NCBI GenBank assembly: GCA_949740745.1
Contig: CATJIW010000095.1
Location: forward strand, 1-37,160
DNA from: an uncultured Lachnospiraceae bacterium
GTDB lineage: Bacteria > Bacillota > Clostridia > Lachnospirales > Lachnospiraceae
Length of the DNA: 37,160 nt
Direction of reading: 5' to 3'
Both the position numbers and the translations under genes were made by a program. Of the stretch, positions 36,162 through 37,160 are shown piece by piece. The first letter of the stretch is position 1, and each line of letters opens with the position of its first letter. Below the pieces are notes generated by a model. The model saw only the letters and a list, made by a program, of their open reading frames with translations, was not told the origin of the DNA and searched no databases.

Positions 36162-37160
36162 TGTAAAGCTCCTCGTACTTCTTCGCCGAGCTGACCCAGG
36201 AGAAATCTCTGGACATGCCTCTGTCGATAATCTTATTCCACTCCCGCTTCCGGTTATAATACACGTCCTTCGCATAGAGAATGCTGCCCAGCATCTCATG
36301 GGCATTATAATTGGTGAAAGAGAAACCGGTCCCGGCGTTTTCGTATTCATTGTAAGGCTCTACGGTATCCTTAAGGCCTCCGGTCTCCCGGACAATGGGA
36401 ACTGTCCCATAGCGGAGACTGATAATCTGGCTTAAGCCGCAGGGCTCGAACAGGCTGGGCATCAGAAAAGCGTCACAGCCTGCATAAATCTTATGGGACA
36501 TGGCGTCGGAATAATAAATATTCGCCGACACGCTGTCCCCGTATTTCCAGTCGTAATGGCGGAACATGTTTTCATATTTCTCGTCTCCGGTCCCCAGGAC
36601 CACAAGCTGCAGCTCGTCGGAACAGATCTGCTCGATGACACACTGCACCAGATCCAGCCCCTTTTGATCCGTCAGCCTGGAAACGATGCCGATCATGAAC
36701 TTCTTGGGATTGACCTCCAGCCCCAGCTCCTTCTGGAGGGCGGTCTTGTTCTTCACCTTCTCCTTGCGGAAGGTCCTGGCATCATAATTCGCCGCAAGGA
36801 AAGCATCCTCCGCAGGATCCCATTCTTTATAATCAATGCCGTTCACGATTCCCCAAAGGTCATGGCTCCTGGCAAGCATCAGGCCGTCCAGCCCCTCGCC
36901 GTGGAAAGGCATTTTAATCTCCTGGGCATAAGTATTGCTGACGGTCGTCACCTTGTCTGCATAGACGATGCCGCCCTTTAACATGTTTCCGTTTTTATAA
37001 GACTCCAGCTTATCCGGCGTAAAATAATAATCGGAAAGCTCCGAAATCCGCTGAATGACCTCCACGCTCCAGACGCCCTGGAATTTCAGATTGTGGATCG
37101 TCATCACGGACCTGATCCCCCGGTAGAAGGGATTATCCGCAAATTTATCCTTCAAATGGA
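36151..37160 (-). CDS. glgA: Glycogen synthase (GT5), C-terminal part; 5' end outside window
   Basis: IHNLKFQGVW, FHGEGLDGLMLARSHDLWGIVNGIDYKEWDPAED, IVSRLTDQKGLDLV, FLMPSLFEPCGLSQIISLRYGTVPIVRETGGLKDTV. Confidence 0.96.
   Translation of the reverse strand, partial: HLKDKFADNPFYRGIRSVMTIHNLKFQGVWSVEVIQRISELSDYYFTPDKLESYKNGNMLKGGIVYADKVTTVSNTYAQEIKMPFHGEGLDGLMLARSHDLWGIVNGIDYKEWDPAEDAFLAANYDARTFRKEKVKNKTALQKELGLEVNPKKFMIGIVSRLTDQKGLDLVQCVIEQICSDELQLVVLGTGDEKYENMFRHYDWKYGDSVSANIYYSDAMSHKIYAGCDAFLMPSLFEPCGLSQIISLRYGTVPIVRETGGLKDTVEPYNEYENAGTGFSFTNYNAHEMLGSILYAKDVYYNRKREWNKIIDRGMSRDFSWVSSAKKYEELYNVL

Noticed and set aside
35592-36350. Track start of the HD protein at 36350
   Set aside because: The first ~60 residues are an out-of-frame reading of glgA; ATG at 36161 fits better.
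1-37160. CRISPR arrays, transposases, integrases, phage or toxin-antitoxin genes
   Set aside because: Looked for spaced direct repeats and family motifs on both strands; none supported.

Overview
The window looks like chromosomal DNA from a Lachnospiraceae/Clostridia-like Firmicute. This lineage is inferred from gene content only. Almost all genes are on the minus strand. From left to right I read: the 5' part of an RND (HAE1/AcrB-type) efflux pump with a roughly 350-aa coiled-coil insertion, preceded by a consensus promoter and a perfect palindromic operator; an AT-rich LRR_5/BspA-like lipoprotein locus with two apparent frameshifts; an orphan solute-binding protein plus a beta-propeller-like lipoprotein with a C-x4-C-x-H-x4-C motif; a tandem pair of ~88-bp structured repeats; asd; tRNA-Thr(CGT); a NitT/TauT-type ABC ATPase and permease without a binding protein; DegV; an M18 aminopeptidase; a zinc-ribbon membrane protein; nagA; a candidate catabolic operon (GPH symporter, class III PLP aminotransferase, FGGY kinase, class II aldolase) next to a DeoR regulator; queH; a primary-type sigma factor; a DagK/YegS lipid kinase; tRNA-Gly(GCC); a nitroreductase; pepF; a DMT transporter; a double-GNAT protein; a second FGGY kinase; a secreted nine-repeat ChW plus 3D-domain protein; a BvgS-like hybrid sensor kinase; an HD-domain protein overlapping glgA; and partial glgA. 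The most interesting candidates are the PLP enzyme/kinase/aldolase cluster, the tandem structured repeats at 6190-6365, the ChW(3x3)-3D protein, and the frameshifted lipoprotein. I saw no CRISPR array, transposase, phage genes or rRNA. All family names come from reading translated motifs; no database search was run.
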